A stretch of 64,000 nt of DNA from NCBI GenBank assembly GCA_900542805.1, contig UQOW01000009.1, forward strand, positions 4,608 through 68,607, in the 5' to 3' direction. Shown in pieces: positions 29,666 to 38,839 of this stretch; position 1 is the first letter of the stretch; every line of letters begins with the position of its first letter. Position numbers and translations under genes: made by a program. Source of the DNA: an uncultured Sutterella sp. (GTDB taxonomy: Bacteria; Pseudomonadota; Gammaproteobacteria; Burkholderiales; Burkholderiaceae_F). The notes below the pieces were generated by a model. It was not told where the DNA came from, did not search any database, and saw only the letters and a list, made by a program, of their open reading frames with translations.

Positions 29666-31042
29666 TCAGAAGAATCCGACATCGACGGCAAACAGGGCTT
29701 CGATTTTAGGCATCAAGTGTTTGTCGGCGGAAAAAACAATCACGCGATCTTCAGGTTGGAGGACTAAATCGGGTGATGCGGCCAAAAAGACCGTCCCGCG
29801 CACGATGGCGCAGACAGTCGAGCCCTTAGGAAGTTTAATCGAGCTGATGGTTTGTCCGATAACCCGAGATGTTCCTGGCGTGCCGTGGGCAATAATTTCG
29901 AGCACTTCGGAAGTGGCATTATGTACGCCGTGCACAGCCACAACATCGCCGCGACGCACGTACTGCATCAGCTCGCTTAACGTGACGCGAGTCTTAGAGA
30001 TGATGATGTCAATACTCGTATCCCGAACCAAATCGGCAAAAGTTTGATTGTCCACGAGCGCAATGGAGCGTTTTGCTCCGAGGCGTTTTGCCAAAAGAGC
30101 GCTCATGATATTGCCGTCATCGTGTTTACTTAAGCTAATAAATAGGTCACAGGTGTCGATGTCAACATTAGATAGATCTTCCTGCTGTAGGTACGAGCCC
30201 TTGACCAAAAGGATTTTCTCGGGAAGTTGTTCGGCAATGTCCCTGGCCTTCTGTTCGTCTTGCTCGAGAATTTTAATGTTGTAGGCGTTGCGATTTTTAA
30301 GCCCGGATACAATCCGAAGCGCCATGTCGGCATCGCCGGCGATGACAAGGTTTTTATTGTGGTTTTCTTTCGGATGTATGTAGGAAATAAGCGAATCGGC
30401 CGTCTCGGTGCTTACGAGAACCAAAACTTCGTCGCCGGCGTCAAGCGCCGCATCGGGCGCAAGGAGCTTGTCATCGTGAAAGGCCGCCACAAAGGTCGCC
30501 TTATGGTCATCTAAAACGGGGCGCAATTGCTCGCCTCTCTGACCGATACATTCGCTTTCCTGTCCGACATCGATTGTCATGAGGTACAGGGTTCCTTGTG
30601 CCAGATCAAGCACTTGCAGGGCCTGCGGGAACTCGATTAAGCGAAGCAGAGCATCGGTTAAGGCTTTCTCGGGCCAGATTGTGCTTGTGATGTGAAAGCC
30701 GGCGTCTCCGAGTAAATCCGGGTAGTTGCTTAACTCATTGCGACGCACTCGAGCAATGCGAGTCGGAACGTTAAATAGTTCACTTGCAAGCAGACAAGCT
30801 ACAAGGTTGGTTTCATCACTCGCTGTGACGGCAATCACAATATCGGCATCTTCAATGCCGGCTTCCCGCAAAACCGCCGGGCTTGCCGCATCACCGACAA
30901 TCCCGCGCAAATCAAAATGGCGTTGCAGTTGTAGAACCCGGCTCTGTTCGATATCGACGACCGTAATGTCGTTGGATTCGCCGACCAAGGCTTGTGCGAC
31001 GGCGTCTCCCGTGTGTCCGGCTCCGAGAATCAGTACGCGCAT
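29666..31042 (-). CDS. trkA: Trk potassium transport regulatory NAD-binding subunit
   Basis: A 458-residue peripheral protein with two RCK repeats. The first Rossmann fold begins MRVLILGAGHTGDAVAQAL, and the second NLVIAGDADMALRIVSGL near residue 230. Each is followed by a TrkA-C domain, for example the late PKGSTVCAIVRGTVFLA. NAD(H) or ATP binding controls the TrkH channel. The second glycine loop (AGDADMAL) is less canonical than the first, which is common in TrkA. It sits between ntrX (12 bases upstream) and trkH. Confidence 0.95.
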   Translation of the reverse strand: MRVLILGAGHTGDAVAQALVGESNDITVVDIEQSRVLQLQRHFDLRGIVGDAASPAVLREAGIEDADIVIAVTASDETNLVACLLASELFNVPTRIARVRRNELSNYPDLLGDAGFHITSTIWPEKALTDALLRLIEFPQALQVLDLAQGTLYLMTIDVGQESECIGQRGEQLRPVLDDHKATFVAAFHDDKLLAPDAALDAGDEVLVLVSTETADSLISYIHPKENHNKNLVIAGDADMALRIVSGLKNRNAYNIKILEQDEQKARDIAEQLPEKILLVKGSYLQQEDLSNVDIDTCDLFISLSKHDDGNIMSALLAKRLGAKRSIALVDNQTFADLVRDTSIDIIISKTRVTLSELMQYVRRGDVVAVHGVHNATSEVLEIIAHGTPGTSRVIGQTISSIKLPKGSTVCAIVRGTVFLAASPDLVLQPEDRVIVFSADKHLMPKIEALFAVDVGFF

Positions 31043-31054
31043 AGCTCGGAAAAA

Positions 31055-31750
31055 CTACTTGTTGTGTGTTACTTTGGCTACGTTCGAAGGACGGGGAATA
31101 TCCATGTGAAGAGCCTTGAGTTTTCTGTACAGGTGCGTCCGCTCCAGACCGGCATGGCGTGCCACACGAGTAATCTGATAATCCTCGTACTCGATGAGCT
31201 TCTTGAAATAGGCGCGCTCCGTGGCTTCGCGCACTTCCCGTAGCGAGGCATTGAAATCAATCACAATCTCGGTGCCCGGAATATTAAATTTCGGGAGCTC
31301 GACGGGAACTTTCGGTTTTGGTGCGGTAGCAACAATCGGGGGAAAATCATTGTCCACGCGGTACTTGGCAAAAGCCGTGATGCGGTTTTTCACCTCAATG
31401 CCGTGACGCACGGCCTGTAGGAGCTTTTGCATCGAAATCGGTTTTTCCAAAAAAGACAAAGAACCGAATTTGGTTGCTTCGACGGCGGTTTCAATCGTGG
31501 CATGACCGCTCATCATGATGACCTGACTGTCAAAGTCTTTATCGGCTTTCCATTCTTTGAGAAGGGAAACGCCGTCCATGTCAGGCATCCAAATATCCAA
31601 GAGAATCAAATCGAATTTCGTTTGCGCTACTTTTTGACGAGCGACCTCGGCATTTTCCGCTTCTTCGACGGTGTAGCCCTCATCCGAGAGAATCTCCGAG
31701 AGAAGATCGCGGATGCCTATTTCATCATCAACAATCAGAATGCTTGCCAT
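31055..31750 (-). CDS. NtrX-like response regulator lacking the AAA+ domain
   Basis: A 231-residue response regulator: receiver domain at residues 1-120 with phospho-acceptor Asp52 in LILLDIWMPDMDG, MMSGHAT and FLEKP, a Pro-rich linker at about 140-170, and a Fis-type helix-turn-helix at the C-terminus (TRVARHAGLERTHLYRKLKAL). The sigma54-contacting AAA+ domain of standard NtrX is absent, so it should act as a REC-HTH regulator without opening sigma54 promoters. The gene follows ntrY, placing the pair as NtrY/NtrX. The start at 31750 begins the receiver domain; longer forms add unrelated sequence. Confidence 0.88.
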   Translation of the reverse strand: MASILIVDDEIGIRDLLSEILSDEGYTVEEAENAEVARQKVAQTKFDLILLDIWMPDMDGVSLLKEWKADKDFDSQVIMMSGHATIETAVEATKFGSLSFLEKPISMQKLLQAVRHGIEVKNRITAFAKYRVDNDFPPIVATAPKPKVPVELPKFNIPGTEIVIDFNASLREVREATERAYFKKLIEYEDYQITRVARHAGLERTHLYRKLKALHMDIPRPSNVAKVTHNK

Positions 31751-31938
31751 AGCGCAATACTCGTTGCGAAAAAATACGATTGAACAAAGCGGCGAGAATA
31801 AATGACACCGAAAAAACAAGTGTGCCGCCTGCACCCTTGTTTTCCTTTTTTATCGCGTTAACCGTTGCAAATAATATCCGCATTTGAAAAATCAGGCAAT
31901 ACACAAAAGCGAGAGGGGCGACTCTTTTTATGTTTCTT

Positions 31939-31965
31939 CGGGCTTTTCTCTTTAGGTAAAGCCCG
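31939..31965 (-). other. Hairpin in the ntrY-ntrX gap
   Basis: CGGGCTTT (31939-31946) pairs perfectly with AAAGCCCG (31958-31965) in the 226-base gap after the ntrY stop. No T-run follows on the minus strand, so it may be a partial terminator, a processing site or a stability element that sets different levels of kinase and regulator. Confidence 0.4.
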
Positions 31966-31976
31966 CCTGAGGGGGG

Positions 31977-34127
31977 CTAGGCGGCAACAGGAAAAACGAT
32001 TGTTACGCGTGCGCCCAGGACGATTGCATTGTCTTCCAGCTTGTTTTCAATCGAGATTTTGGCTTTGTGTTCATCCAAAATCTTTTTGACCATCGGTAGA
32101 CCCAAGCCCGTTCCCGTGGTTTTTGTCGTGATATACGGCTCAAAAGCTCTTGCCAGGACGCTCGTTTGGAAGCCCGGACCGTTATCTTCGATGGTCATGC
32201 GCACGGCCGAGGGACTCCCCTCGGCAGAAACCGATTCCGTGCGAATGTAAATTTTCGGATTATTGACGTCGGCACAGGCTTCGATGGAATTTCCAAGCAG
32301 ATTAAAAAGCACTTGACGAATCTGGGCCGCATCCACCGAAACGGCCGGTAGCGGACTTTCCAATTCCCGCAAAATCCGAATGCCTCCTGAGTGATAAAAC
32401 GTGATCATGTCCTCAATTAAAGCATTTAAATCAACGGCTTTTAAGCTCGGAGGCGGTAGCCTGGCAAAGTCGCGGAAGTCGTTGACCATTTTTTTCATTG
32501 TGTCGACCTGATCGATAATCGTGGAAGTCGCTCGACTTAAAAGGGCGGCATCGGCCGGGTCAAGTTTCTTTTCCAGTTTCATCGAAAGGCGTTCGGCAGC
32601 TAAGCGAATCGGCGTTAAGGGGTTTTTGATTTCGTGCGCCAGGCGACGGGCCACTTCGTTCCAGGCTTGCGCTTTTTGGGCATCGATTAAGGCCGAGACG
32701 TTGTCAAAAGCAACAACCCAACCGACAGCCCCTTCGAGCTCCAAACGCGATCCGCGGATAAAAAGCGAGACGTCCGGGTCGGGGGCGCGAGAAAGCTCGA
32801 AGTCCAGACGAAAACTTCCAGTGTCGGCGATGCGAATTTGATCGGCAAGGGCCGCGGCAAGACGAGGTTCGACGCTTGCCAGATTATCTCCCGGGTTAAC
32901 ACGGGAGGGGGCGAGGATGACGTTGGCTGCCGTATTGGCAAGCAGCACGGCAAGAGAAGAGTCTAACAGTAAAACTCCGGCGGAAATATTCGACAGAACG
33001 CTGGCGAGATAGGCACGCGAGCGCTCGGTGGCAAGTCTTTGTTTTTCTGCGTTTTTTTGCGCTTCGGCAATTTGGGAAACCATGGAATTAAACGATTGCG
33101 TAAGTTCGTTCATCTCGTCGTTACCCAAAAGCTCACGAATCGGAACGAGATTGCCGTTTGCGACTTTTTTCGTGCCGACGGCAAGCTGCAGAACCGGTTC
33201 TGTCATTGTTTGGGCAAACCAAAGCGCCATGGCAATGGCCGCCAAAAGCGTCAGAAGCATCGTCAAGGTTAGCGTGACGCGGTAAATGGTCTGCAATGAT
33301 GCGCGCGTGAGCGTTAATTCCTGATAATCGCGAAAGCCCTCGACAAGACCACGGGCGCCTTGAGCAAATTTAAACGGAACGGTATTGGAAAACTGCAAAA
33401 AACAGTTATTTTCCAACGTGCGATCCGGATAAATCGGGACAAGTGTCCGAATGCGCATCGGGTCATCGGGCGTTGATGATTCGCCTTCAAGAAGAGAAAA
33501 ACCTTTTTTCTCAAGAGAATCAACCATATCGGTCACAAGAGGAATATCGACCTTAACTTGGGAGTCCGGTGCAATCGAAGAGTGAGAGATGTTTCCTTGG
33601 GGTTGGAAAATCAGAGCAACTTCCGATTCAAAATCTTCGCGCAACTTTTCGATGCCGGCATCCCATTGGTTTTCCGGCAATTCAGAAAGGCTTAAGGCTG
33701 CTCGGCGGGCAAAGAAAAGGAGTCTGCCGCGCTCGTTTTCCAGAATGTCGCTGGAAAGTGTGATGCCCTCTTCAAGGGCCCGCTCAATACGAGCATCGAA
33801 CCAGGAATCAATCGATCGGCCGATAAACTGAGCCGAGACCAAATAGAGCAGCATGCAGGGAACAAATGCGATGGCGGCAATTGTCAGCGCAAGACGAGCC
33901 GTCATGCGAGATCCGAAATCGTTATGACGCCAATTGAGGTAAAGCTGAAAACTCAGACGTAAAACAATAATCAGAAGAATCAGGGTCGTCAGGACATTTA
34001 ATGCAGTGAGCGCGGGAAAAAAGCGCCCGAGTCGCGTCGAGGCCGCTCCGCCGGCAACCGCATAAATGAGCAAAAAAACACCGGCCGCAACGATGCCGAA
34101 GAATCCAATGCGTAGCCAGCGTTGCAT
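31977..34127 (-). CDS. NtrY-like sensor histidine kinase
   Basis: A 716-residue membrane sensor kinase. The N-terminal third has about three membrane segments and a periplasmic or membrane-proximal region. A further membrane segment follows (LTMLLTLLAAIAMALWFA), then a HAMP domain (GNLVPIRELLGNDEMNELTQ) and a PAS region. The catalytic core has the H-box ARRLAHEIKNPLTPIRL, N-box FNLLGNSIEACAD and G-boxes DNGPGF and GTGLGL. This is the NtrY layout, linked to nitrogen or redox sensing. It is 11 bases after the DUF4390 gene, as in many betaproteobacteria. Confidence 0.9.
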   Translation of the reverse strand: MQRWLRIGFFGIVAAGVFLLIYAVAGGAASTRLGRFFPALTALNVLTTLILLIIVLRLSFQLYLNWRHNDFGSRMTARLALTIAAIAFVPCMLLYLVSAQFIGRSIDSWFDARIERALEEGITLSSDILENERGRLLFFARRAALSLSELPENQWDAGIEKLREDFESEVALIFQPQGNISHSSIAPDSQVKVDIPLVTDMVDSLEKKGFSLLEGESSTPDDPMRIRTLVPIYPDRTLENNCFLQFSNTVPFKFAQGARGLVEGFRDYQELTLTRASLQTIYRVTLTLTMLLTLLAAIAMALWFAQTMTEPVLQLAVGTKKVANGNLVPIRELLGNDEMNELTQSFNSMVSQIAEAQKNAEKQRLATERSRAYLASVLSNISAGVLLLDSSLAVLLANTAANVILAPSRVNPGDNLASVEPRLAAALADQIRIADTGSFRLDFELSRAPDPDVSLFIRGSRLELEGAVGWVVAFDNVSALIDAQKAQAWNEVARRLAHEIKNPLTPIRLAAERLSMKLEKKLDPADAALLSRATSTIIDQVDTMKKMVNDFRDFARLPPPSLKAVDLNALIEDMITFYHSGGIRILRELESPLPAVSVDAAQIRQVLFNLLGNSIEACADVNNPKIYIRTESVSAEGSPSAVRMTIEDNGPGFQTSVLARAFEPYITTKTTGTGLGLPMVKKILDEHKAKISIENKLEDNAIVLGARVTIVFPVAA

Positions 34128-34138
34128 AACTCGTCCCT

Positions 34139-34732
34139 TTAGTTGGTATCGAGGGCCTTTGTCAGGACGATGTTTTGCCAGTCGCTTTCAAGGGCCCAGT
34201 CCGAGTTGCCGCCGATTGTCACTTGCAGGGGCTTAGGTAGACGCGATAGGTCAAGTCGCATCCGGGTTTGTGCTAGAACGTCTGTGTGGTTACGGATGGC
34301 ATCTGTGTCGGCCACAACCCAACCGCGAACATTTTTCAAAAGTAAAAGCGCTTGGTCTAACGTATCGAAGGATTGAACAAGACCGTCGCGCGACAGGCGC
34401 AATTGACGCGATAAGGGGCTGTAGCTAAGGCGTTGCAGTAGGGTAGAGGTCACAAGGGTTTTATCAAACCAGAGCAATCTCGGTTCCATAAGCCGAAATT
34501 CGTAGGCAAAGTACAGCGCAATCCCGCGTCTGAGATAGTCGGATAGAACCGGCGACAGATCAAATTCCCAGTTAACGCTCAGTTGAAGACCGGGGAATGC
34601 CCCGTCGGTCACGCGCGCAAGTTGCGCGCGCATGAGCTGAACATCGGACGGGCCGGCGCGCACGAGCTCGGAAGCTGCCGGCGCAAAAAGCGCGGCAGCG
34701 AGCGATGCACACAACAGTCGTCGCGAGACCAT
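34139..34732 (-). CDS. DUF4390 family exported protein
   Basis: A 197-residue protein with an N-terminal signal peptide (LLCASLAAALFAPAASE) and a body matching DUF4390, visible in LQLSVNWEFDLSPVLSDYL, RRGIALYFAYEFRL and the late MRLDLSRLPKPLQV. Members are found almost only beside ntrY in betaproteobacteria and are probably periplasmic. A functional link with the sensor part of NtrY is inferred from this conserved order. It is 7 bases after rsmB. Confidence 0.82.
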   Translation of the reverse strand: MVSRRLLCASLAAALFAPAASELVRAGPSDVQLMRAQLARVTDGAFPGLQLSVNWEFDLSPVLSDYLRRGIALYFAYEFRLMEPRLLWFDKTLVTSTLLQRLSYSPLSRQLRLSRDGLVQSFDTLDQALLLLKNVRGWVVADTDAIRNHTDVLAQTRMRLDLSRLPKPLQVTIGGNSDWALESDWQNIVLTKALDTN

Positions 34733-34739
34733 ATTCGAA

Positions 34740-36047
34740 CTACCCTTTTGTTAATAAAGCATAAAAGAAACCGTCTCGGATACAGGCCAGACCGAGTGCG
34801 TCCTCTGTGTCCGAATCGCGCGGCAATACCGTCAGTATCGCTGGCAGGCCGTCGGCAAGAGGGACGGCACGAGCGTCTTTATGCCGTTTAAGGAAGTCGG
34901 CGATTTGCAGAGGCCCTTCTTCCTTAAAAACTGAGCATACGACATACAAAAGCCTTCCTCCAAACTTTACCCGTGGCCAAAGTGCATCCAGAAGTATCTT
35001 TTGTTGTTTTGCAAGCGCAACAATGTCACTCGGTTGCCGTAAGAAGGCAACGTCGGGATGGCGTCGCAAGATGCCGCTTGCTGTGCAGGGAGCATCAAGC
35101 AAAACGGCGTCAAAACGACTGTCAGGACCGCCCCAAGAGGTCGTATCGGTAGCATCGGCTTGTAAAACACGCGCCTTTAAGCCGAGACGTTTTAAGTTTT
35201 CCCGAATGCGTTCGACACGCTCCGGGCTGATTTCCAAGGCTAAAACGTCGGCATCCGCCAGTTCCAAAATGTGGCATGTTTTCCCGCCCGGGGCCGCACA
35301 AGCATCAAGAATACTTTCGTTGTCTTGAGGAGCAAGCCATCTGGCGGCCAGCTGCGCCCCGGCATCTTGCACACTGACAAGCCCCTCGTTAAAGCTCGGA
35401 ATCTCCTCGATGCCACAGGGCGGATCGACAACAACACCGTCTTGCCCGACGGGAAATGCCGTGAGCCCTTTTTCTTGAGCTAGTTTGCACCAAGCCTGCG
35501 GTGTCGTTTTCCGTCGATTGACACGCAAAACAAGTCTCGGCGGAATTTGCGCAAGTTTTAAGAGAGTCTCTGCATCGGTTTGACCTAAATCTTGAGAGAG
35601 TTTTCGCAAGAGCCATTCCGGGGCATTGAGTCGAACGACGGCGTTTTGCATCGCCTCGGCAACAAGCGCGTCGCTTTCTCGGCAAAAGCGTCTTAAGCAG
35701 GCATTGACAAAGCCCGAGGCGGCAGATGTTTTTCGGCCCGCCTTAACGAAATTGACTGTTTCATTGACCAAGGCAAAGCGCTTGGTCGGGTAAAGTAGCA
35801 TCTCGCTGAGCGCAATCATCAAAATACGTCGCACATTTTCGGTCGGGGGACGAGCGCTCAGAAACTGAATGAGGCAGTCGCAAAGAAAATATCGGCGTGT
35901 CAAGTCATATAAAACAGCTTGCAAAGCCGGGCGCATTCGCCTATCTGTTAAGGAAGCGCCGACAGCCGCATCAAGGGTTTTCCCGGACTCAAATAGCGTG
36001 AGCGCATTCAGGGCTGGGCCGAGGAGTCGCCCGAAGGGATCGCTCAT
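34740..36047 (-). CDS. rsmB: 16S rRNA (cytosine(967)-C5)-methyltransferase
   Basis: A 435-residue rRNA methyltransferase. The N-terminal NusB-like domain spans about residues 1-140, with LVNETVNFVKAGRK. The Rossmann methyltransferase domain has the SAM motif ILDACAAPGGKTCHIL, DAVLLDAPCTASGILRRHPD with the catalytic region, and YVVCSVFKEEG with the second conserved Cys. The start at 36047 overlaps the fmt stop by 4 bases (ATGA) and fits the family; an upstream in-frame ATG at 36137 lies inside fmt. The def-fmt-rsmB linkage is widespread. Confidence 0.93.
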   Translation of the reverse strand: MSDPFGRLLGPALNALTLFESGKTLDAAVGASLTDRRMRPALQAVLYDLTRRYFLCDCLIQFLSARPPTENVRRILMIALSEMLLYPTKRFALVNETVNFVKAGRKTSAASGFVNACLRRFCRESDALVAEAMQNAVVRLNAPEWLLRKLSQDLGQTDAETLLKLAQIPPRLVLRVNRRKTTPQAWCKLAQEKGLTAFPVGQDGVVVDPPCGIEEIPSFNEGLVSVQDAGAQLAARWLAPQDNESILDACAAPGGKTCHILELADADVLALEISPERVERIRENLKRLGLKARVLQADATDTTSWGGPDSRFDAVLLDAPCTASGILRRHPDVAFLRQPSDIVALAKQQKILLDALWPRVKFGGRLLYVVCSVFKEEGPLQIADFLKRHKDARAVPLADGLPAILTVLPRDSDTEDALGLACIRDGFFYALLTKG

Positions 36048-37000
36048 TTCAAAACGTCTCCTTCCTGCAAGGGGAAAGACTGCAAAAAGGCCGCAACGTC
36101 CATGACGGGCTTGCCGGCTTTTTGCAGGCGTAAGCATTCAACGGCACCGTCGGCACAGGCCACAACCAGGCGCTTTTTGGCGCAAAGCACCTGGCCGGGA
36201 GTGCCGGTTCCTTCTGCCGGGCGCAAGGCCCAAATCTTAATGGTCTCACCACAGGCTGCTGTCTTAAGTCCTGGGAACGGGAAAAAGGCACGGCAACGGC
36301 GATCGAGGACTGTAGCAGGTGTGTTCCAATCGATATCGGATTCCGTTTTCAGTAACTTTTGAGCATAGGTTGCTTTCGTATCGTCTTGCGGGACGGCCTT
36401 GAGGGACTCGGCATTTTCTAGGGCTTGAACAATAGCGCGAGCGCCGAGCTCGCTGAGTTTTTCTGCGAGTGTTGCCGCTGTTTCGGTTGAGGTAATCGGA
36501 ACGGACTTCACCAGCAGAACCGGTCCCGTATCCAGCCCTTTTTCCATTTTCATGATGGAAATGCCGGTTTGTGTGTCTCCGGCCTCAATGGCGCGTTGTA
36601 TTGGAGCCGCCCCTCGCCATCGCGGTAGGAGCGAAGCGTGAATGTTGACGGCTGTCAGGAAGTGATTATGTCCGATTCCAAGGGTAGCCGTCAGCGCTTT
36701 TTCGGGCAAAATCAGTCCGTAGGCGGCAACGACAAATACGTCGGCATCGGCGCTTTGTAATCGATGTAAGACCTTTTCGGCGCCAATCGGGTCCTTGCGA
36801 ACGGAAAGAGTCTCAGGCGTGATGACTTCTAGACCGTGCTTGAGGGCAACGTCTTTGACGGGCGAGGCCTTCAGTTTCATGCCGCGTCCGCTCGGTCTGT
36901 CCGGTTGGGTTAAAACGAGAGCAATGTCGTGTCCGGCTTCAATTAAAGCGCGAAGGGACGCCGCAGCGAAATCCGGGGTTCCAGCGAAAATGATGCGCAT
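36044..37000 (-). CDS. fmt: Methionyl-tRNA formyltransferase
   Basis: A 318-residue enzyme that formylates initiator Met-tRNA with 10-formyl-THF. It has MRIIFAGTPDFAAASLRAL, TQPDRPSGRGMKL, the catalytic NIHASLLPRWRGAAPIQRAI with Asn and His, SIMKMEKGLDTGPVLL and a C-terminal tRNA-binding barrel. The start at 37000 follows AGAGGTC. It precedes rsmB with a 4-base overlap. The usual neighbour def lies upstream but is separated by an opposite-strand hydrolase gene. Confidence 0.96.
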   Translation of the reverse strand: MRIIFAGTPDFAAASLRALIEAGHDIALVLTQPDRPSGRGMKLKASPVKDVALKHGLEVITPETLSVRKDPIGAEKVLHRLQSADADVFVVAAYGLILPEKALTATLGIGHNHFLTAVNIHASLLPRWRGAAPIQRAIEAGDTQTGISIMKMEKGLDTGPVLLVKSVPITSTETAATLAEKLSELGARAIVQALENAESLKAVPQDDTKATYAQKLLKTESDIDWNTPATVLDRRCRAFFPFPGLKTAACGETIKIWALRPAEGTGTPGQVLCAKKRLVVACADGAVECLRLQKAGKPVMDVAAFLQSFPLQEGDVLK

Positions 37001-37149
37001 AAAAAGACCTCTGCTACCAATATAATAAGAGCAGACGCATTTTAGCAACCGGGTTCAGAGGTCCCGGCTCGGAGTCGCAATCCTGAAACACCCCGAATGT
37101 GTTGGGGTACATATGAACGCGGACTGAAGAAAAGAGCAAAGGGTTTTAG

Positions 37150-38037
37150 ATGCATCGTATTTGTCGGTTGGCTTTCAAAGAGTACGGGGACAGAACCCTG
37201 CCAACACTCGTTCTTTTGATGGGGCTCGGAATGCCTTCGGGTGCCTGGCCTGAATCTTTGATTCGTTTGCTCGTGCAGCAGGGACTACATGTCATAACTC
37301 CGGATAACCGAGATTGCGGTCAAAGCGATTTTTGCTCGGAGACGGTTTCTTTTTGGTCCTTAGTGCGCTCGGTTGCCTGGTACTTATGCGGCGGGACGGT
37401 TAAAGCTCCGTACTCGATCGAAGATATGGCCTTTGATGTCGAAGCTCTCCTTGATGAGCAAAAACTCGAGCGGGTTCATATCGCCGGAGTCTCTTTGGGC
37501 GGCATGATTGCACAGGCATTTGCCATTCGTGCGCCGCACAGAACGGTTTCCCTTTCTTGTATTTCAACGGCAACGGGAAATCCTCGAACCGGTCTCGGAC
37601 AGTTCCGGGCCGTCCGAAGCATGCTTAAAAACTGCTCCGAAACGGACGACAGTCAAACACGCTACAAACGGTTGACGCACCTCCTTAAAACAATCGGAAG
37701 CCCAGAGGCGCACTACAGCAATGTCGAATTGGCTCGCTACATGCAGGTTCTTAAGGATGGGAATGTCACGCAGCAGTCCGTACGACGCCAATTGATGGCC
37801 GTGTTAGCCGGCGGAGATCGCCGCAGTAAGTTGCGTCAACTGGTGGTTCCGACGCTTGTGATTCACGGCCAAGCCGATTCCCTTTTGCCCGTGCAGGCAG
37901 GACAGGAACTTGCCGAGTGCATCGAAGGGGCAAAACTGATACGTATTGCCGGTATGGGCCATGACCTTCCGGAGTGTTTTATCCGGACAATCGGCCTGGC
38001 GCTGGCCAAGCACTGCTATAGCGGGGTTTTGCGTTAG
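37150..38037 (+). CDS. Alpha/beta hydrolase
   Basis: A 295-residue alpha/beta-hydrolase. The nucleophile elbow is GVSLGGMIAQAFA (Ser near residue 117), the acid likely in HGQADSLLPV and the histidine in GMGHDLP; an early MGLGMPSGAW forms the oxyanion region and DNRDCGQSD is the usual DxRGxGxS-like motif. Substrates could be esters, lactones or haloalkanes; none can be chosen. It lies on the plus strand between def and fmt, both minus, and its end overlaps def by 4 bases. It therefore interrupts a conserved cluster. Confidence 0.85.
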   Translation: MHRICRLAFKEYGDRTLPTLVLLMGLGMPSGAWPESLIRLLVQQGLHVITPDNRDCGQSDFCSETVSFWSLVRSVAWYLCGGTVKAPYSIEDMAFDVEALLDEQKLERVHIAGVSLGGMIAQAFAIRAPHRTVSLSCISTATGNPRTGLGQFRAVRSMLKNCSETDDSQTRYKRLTHLLKTIGSPEAHYSNVELARYMQVLKDGNVTQQSVRRQLMAVLAGGDRRSKLRQLVVPTLVIHGQADSLLPVQAGQELAECIEGAKLIRIAGMGHDLPECFIRTIGLALAKHCYSGVLR

Positions 38038-38564
38038 GAGGCACGGTGCTTCTTTTCGCGAGCCTTTTCTCGACGCAGTTTGGCCAGTTTTTCGATGGCC
38101 CGATTTTTCTTCAGCAGACTCAGATGGTCGATAAACACGTGGCCGTTTAAGTGATCGACCTCGTGCTGAACACATACGGCCAAAAGACCTTCGCAGTCCA
38201 TGGAAATCGAATTTCCTTGTAAATCAAAGGCATCGACGTGCACCTTGGAGGGGCGTTTAATTTTTTCCGTTAAGTCCGGGAGTGACAGACACCCTTCTTC
38301 CCCTTCGATAAGCGTATCGGTTGACGCAGTAATCGTCGGATTGACAAGGGCTAAGAGTTGGTTTTTCTCATCGGAAATATCAATGACAATCAGACGGAGG
38401 CTTTTTCCGACTTGAGGCGCCGCAAGTCCGATGCCCGGAGCCGCGTACATCGTTTCTGCCATGTCGGCTGCCAGACGACGCAAATCCTCATCAAATACGG
38501 TCACGGCCTGAGAGGACTGAGCAAGGATTTCGGCAGGATATTGAACAATCGGCAAGACGGCCAC
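38034..38564 (-). CDS. def: Peptide deformylase
   Basis: A 176-residue metalloprotease that removes the N-formyl group from new proteins. All three motifs are intact: GIGLAAPQVG (near residue 45), EGCLSLP (near 90) and QHEVDHLNG (near 132), giving the Cys, His and His metal ligands and the catalytic Glu. The C-terminus is a basic helix rich in Lys and Arg, as in many Gram-negative deformylases. It diverges from topB across a 275-base gap. Confidence 0.97.
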   Translation of the reverse strand: MAVLPIVQYPAEILAQSSQAVTVFDEDLRRLAADMAETMYAAPGIGLAAPQVGKSLRLIVIDISDEKNQLLALVNPTITASTDTLIEGEEGCLSLPDLTEKIKRPSKVHVDAFDLQGNSISMDCEGLLAVCVQHEVDHLNGHVFIDHLSLLKKNRAIEKLAKLRREKAREKKHRAS

Positions 38565-38839
38565 GGCTTTATCTCCATGATACGGGATCAGTTCCCGGAA
38601 AAGCCCTCATTGTAACGATTCTCCCCCTTCCTTACGTCGCTAAAAAAGGCGGAGCGCCGGGGTCTAGCAGTTCACAGAGGAAATGGAAAAGAGAATTTTC
38701 TTTTAAAAAACAACGAACAAAAAGAAAGAAGGTGGAAAAATCTTCTCTTTTCCCGAAAACTCTGACTATTCTATAAAAAAGGAAGGCGCCGACAATCCGG
38801 GGGAAACTGTCAAATGCCCGAGGCGCCCAGAGAGGAATC
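38565..38839. other. def-topB divergent intergenic region with inverted repeat
   Basis: A 275-base gap without a gene. It holds a purine-rich stretch and an 11-base perfect inverted repeat, GGAAAAGAGAA at 38685-38695 and TTCTCTTTTCC at 38743-38753, separated by 47 bases. The spacing suits looping or two protein-binding half-sites better than a terminator. A possible -10 for topB lies in TATTCTATAA near 38768. GAGAGGA precedes the topB ATG. Confidence 0.45.
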
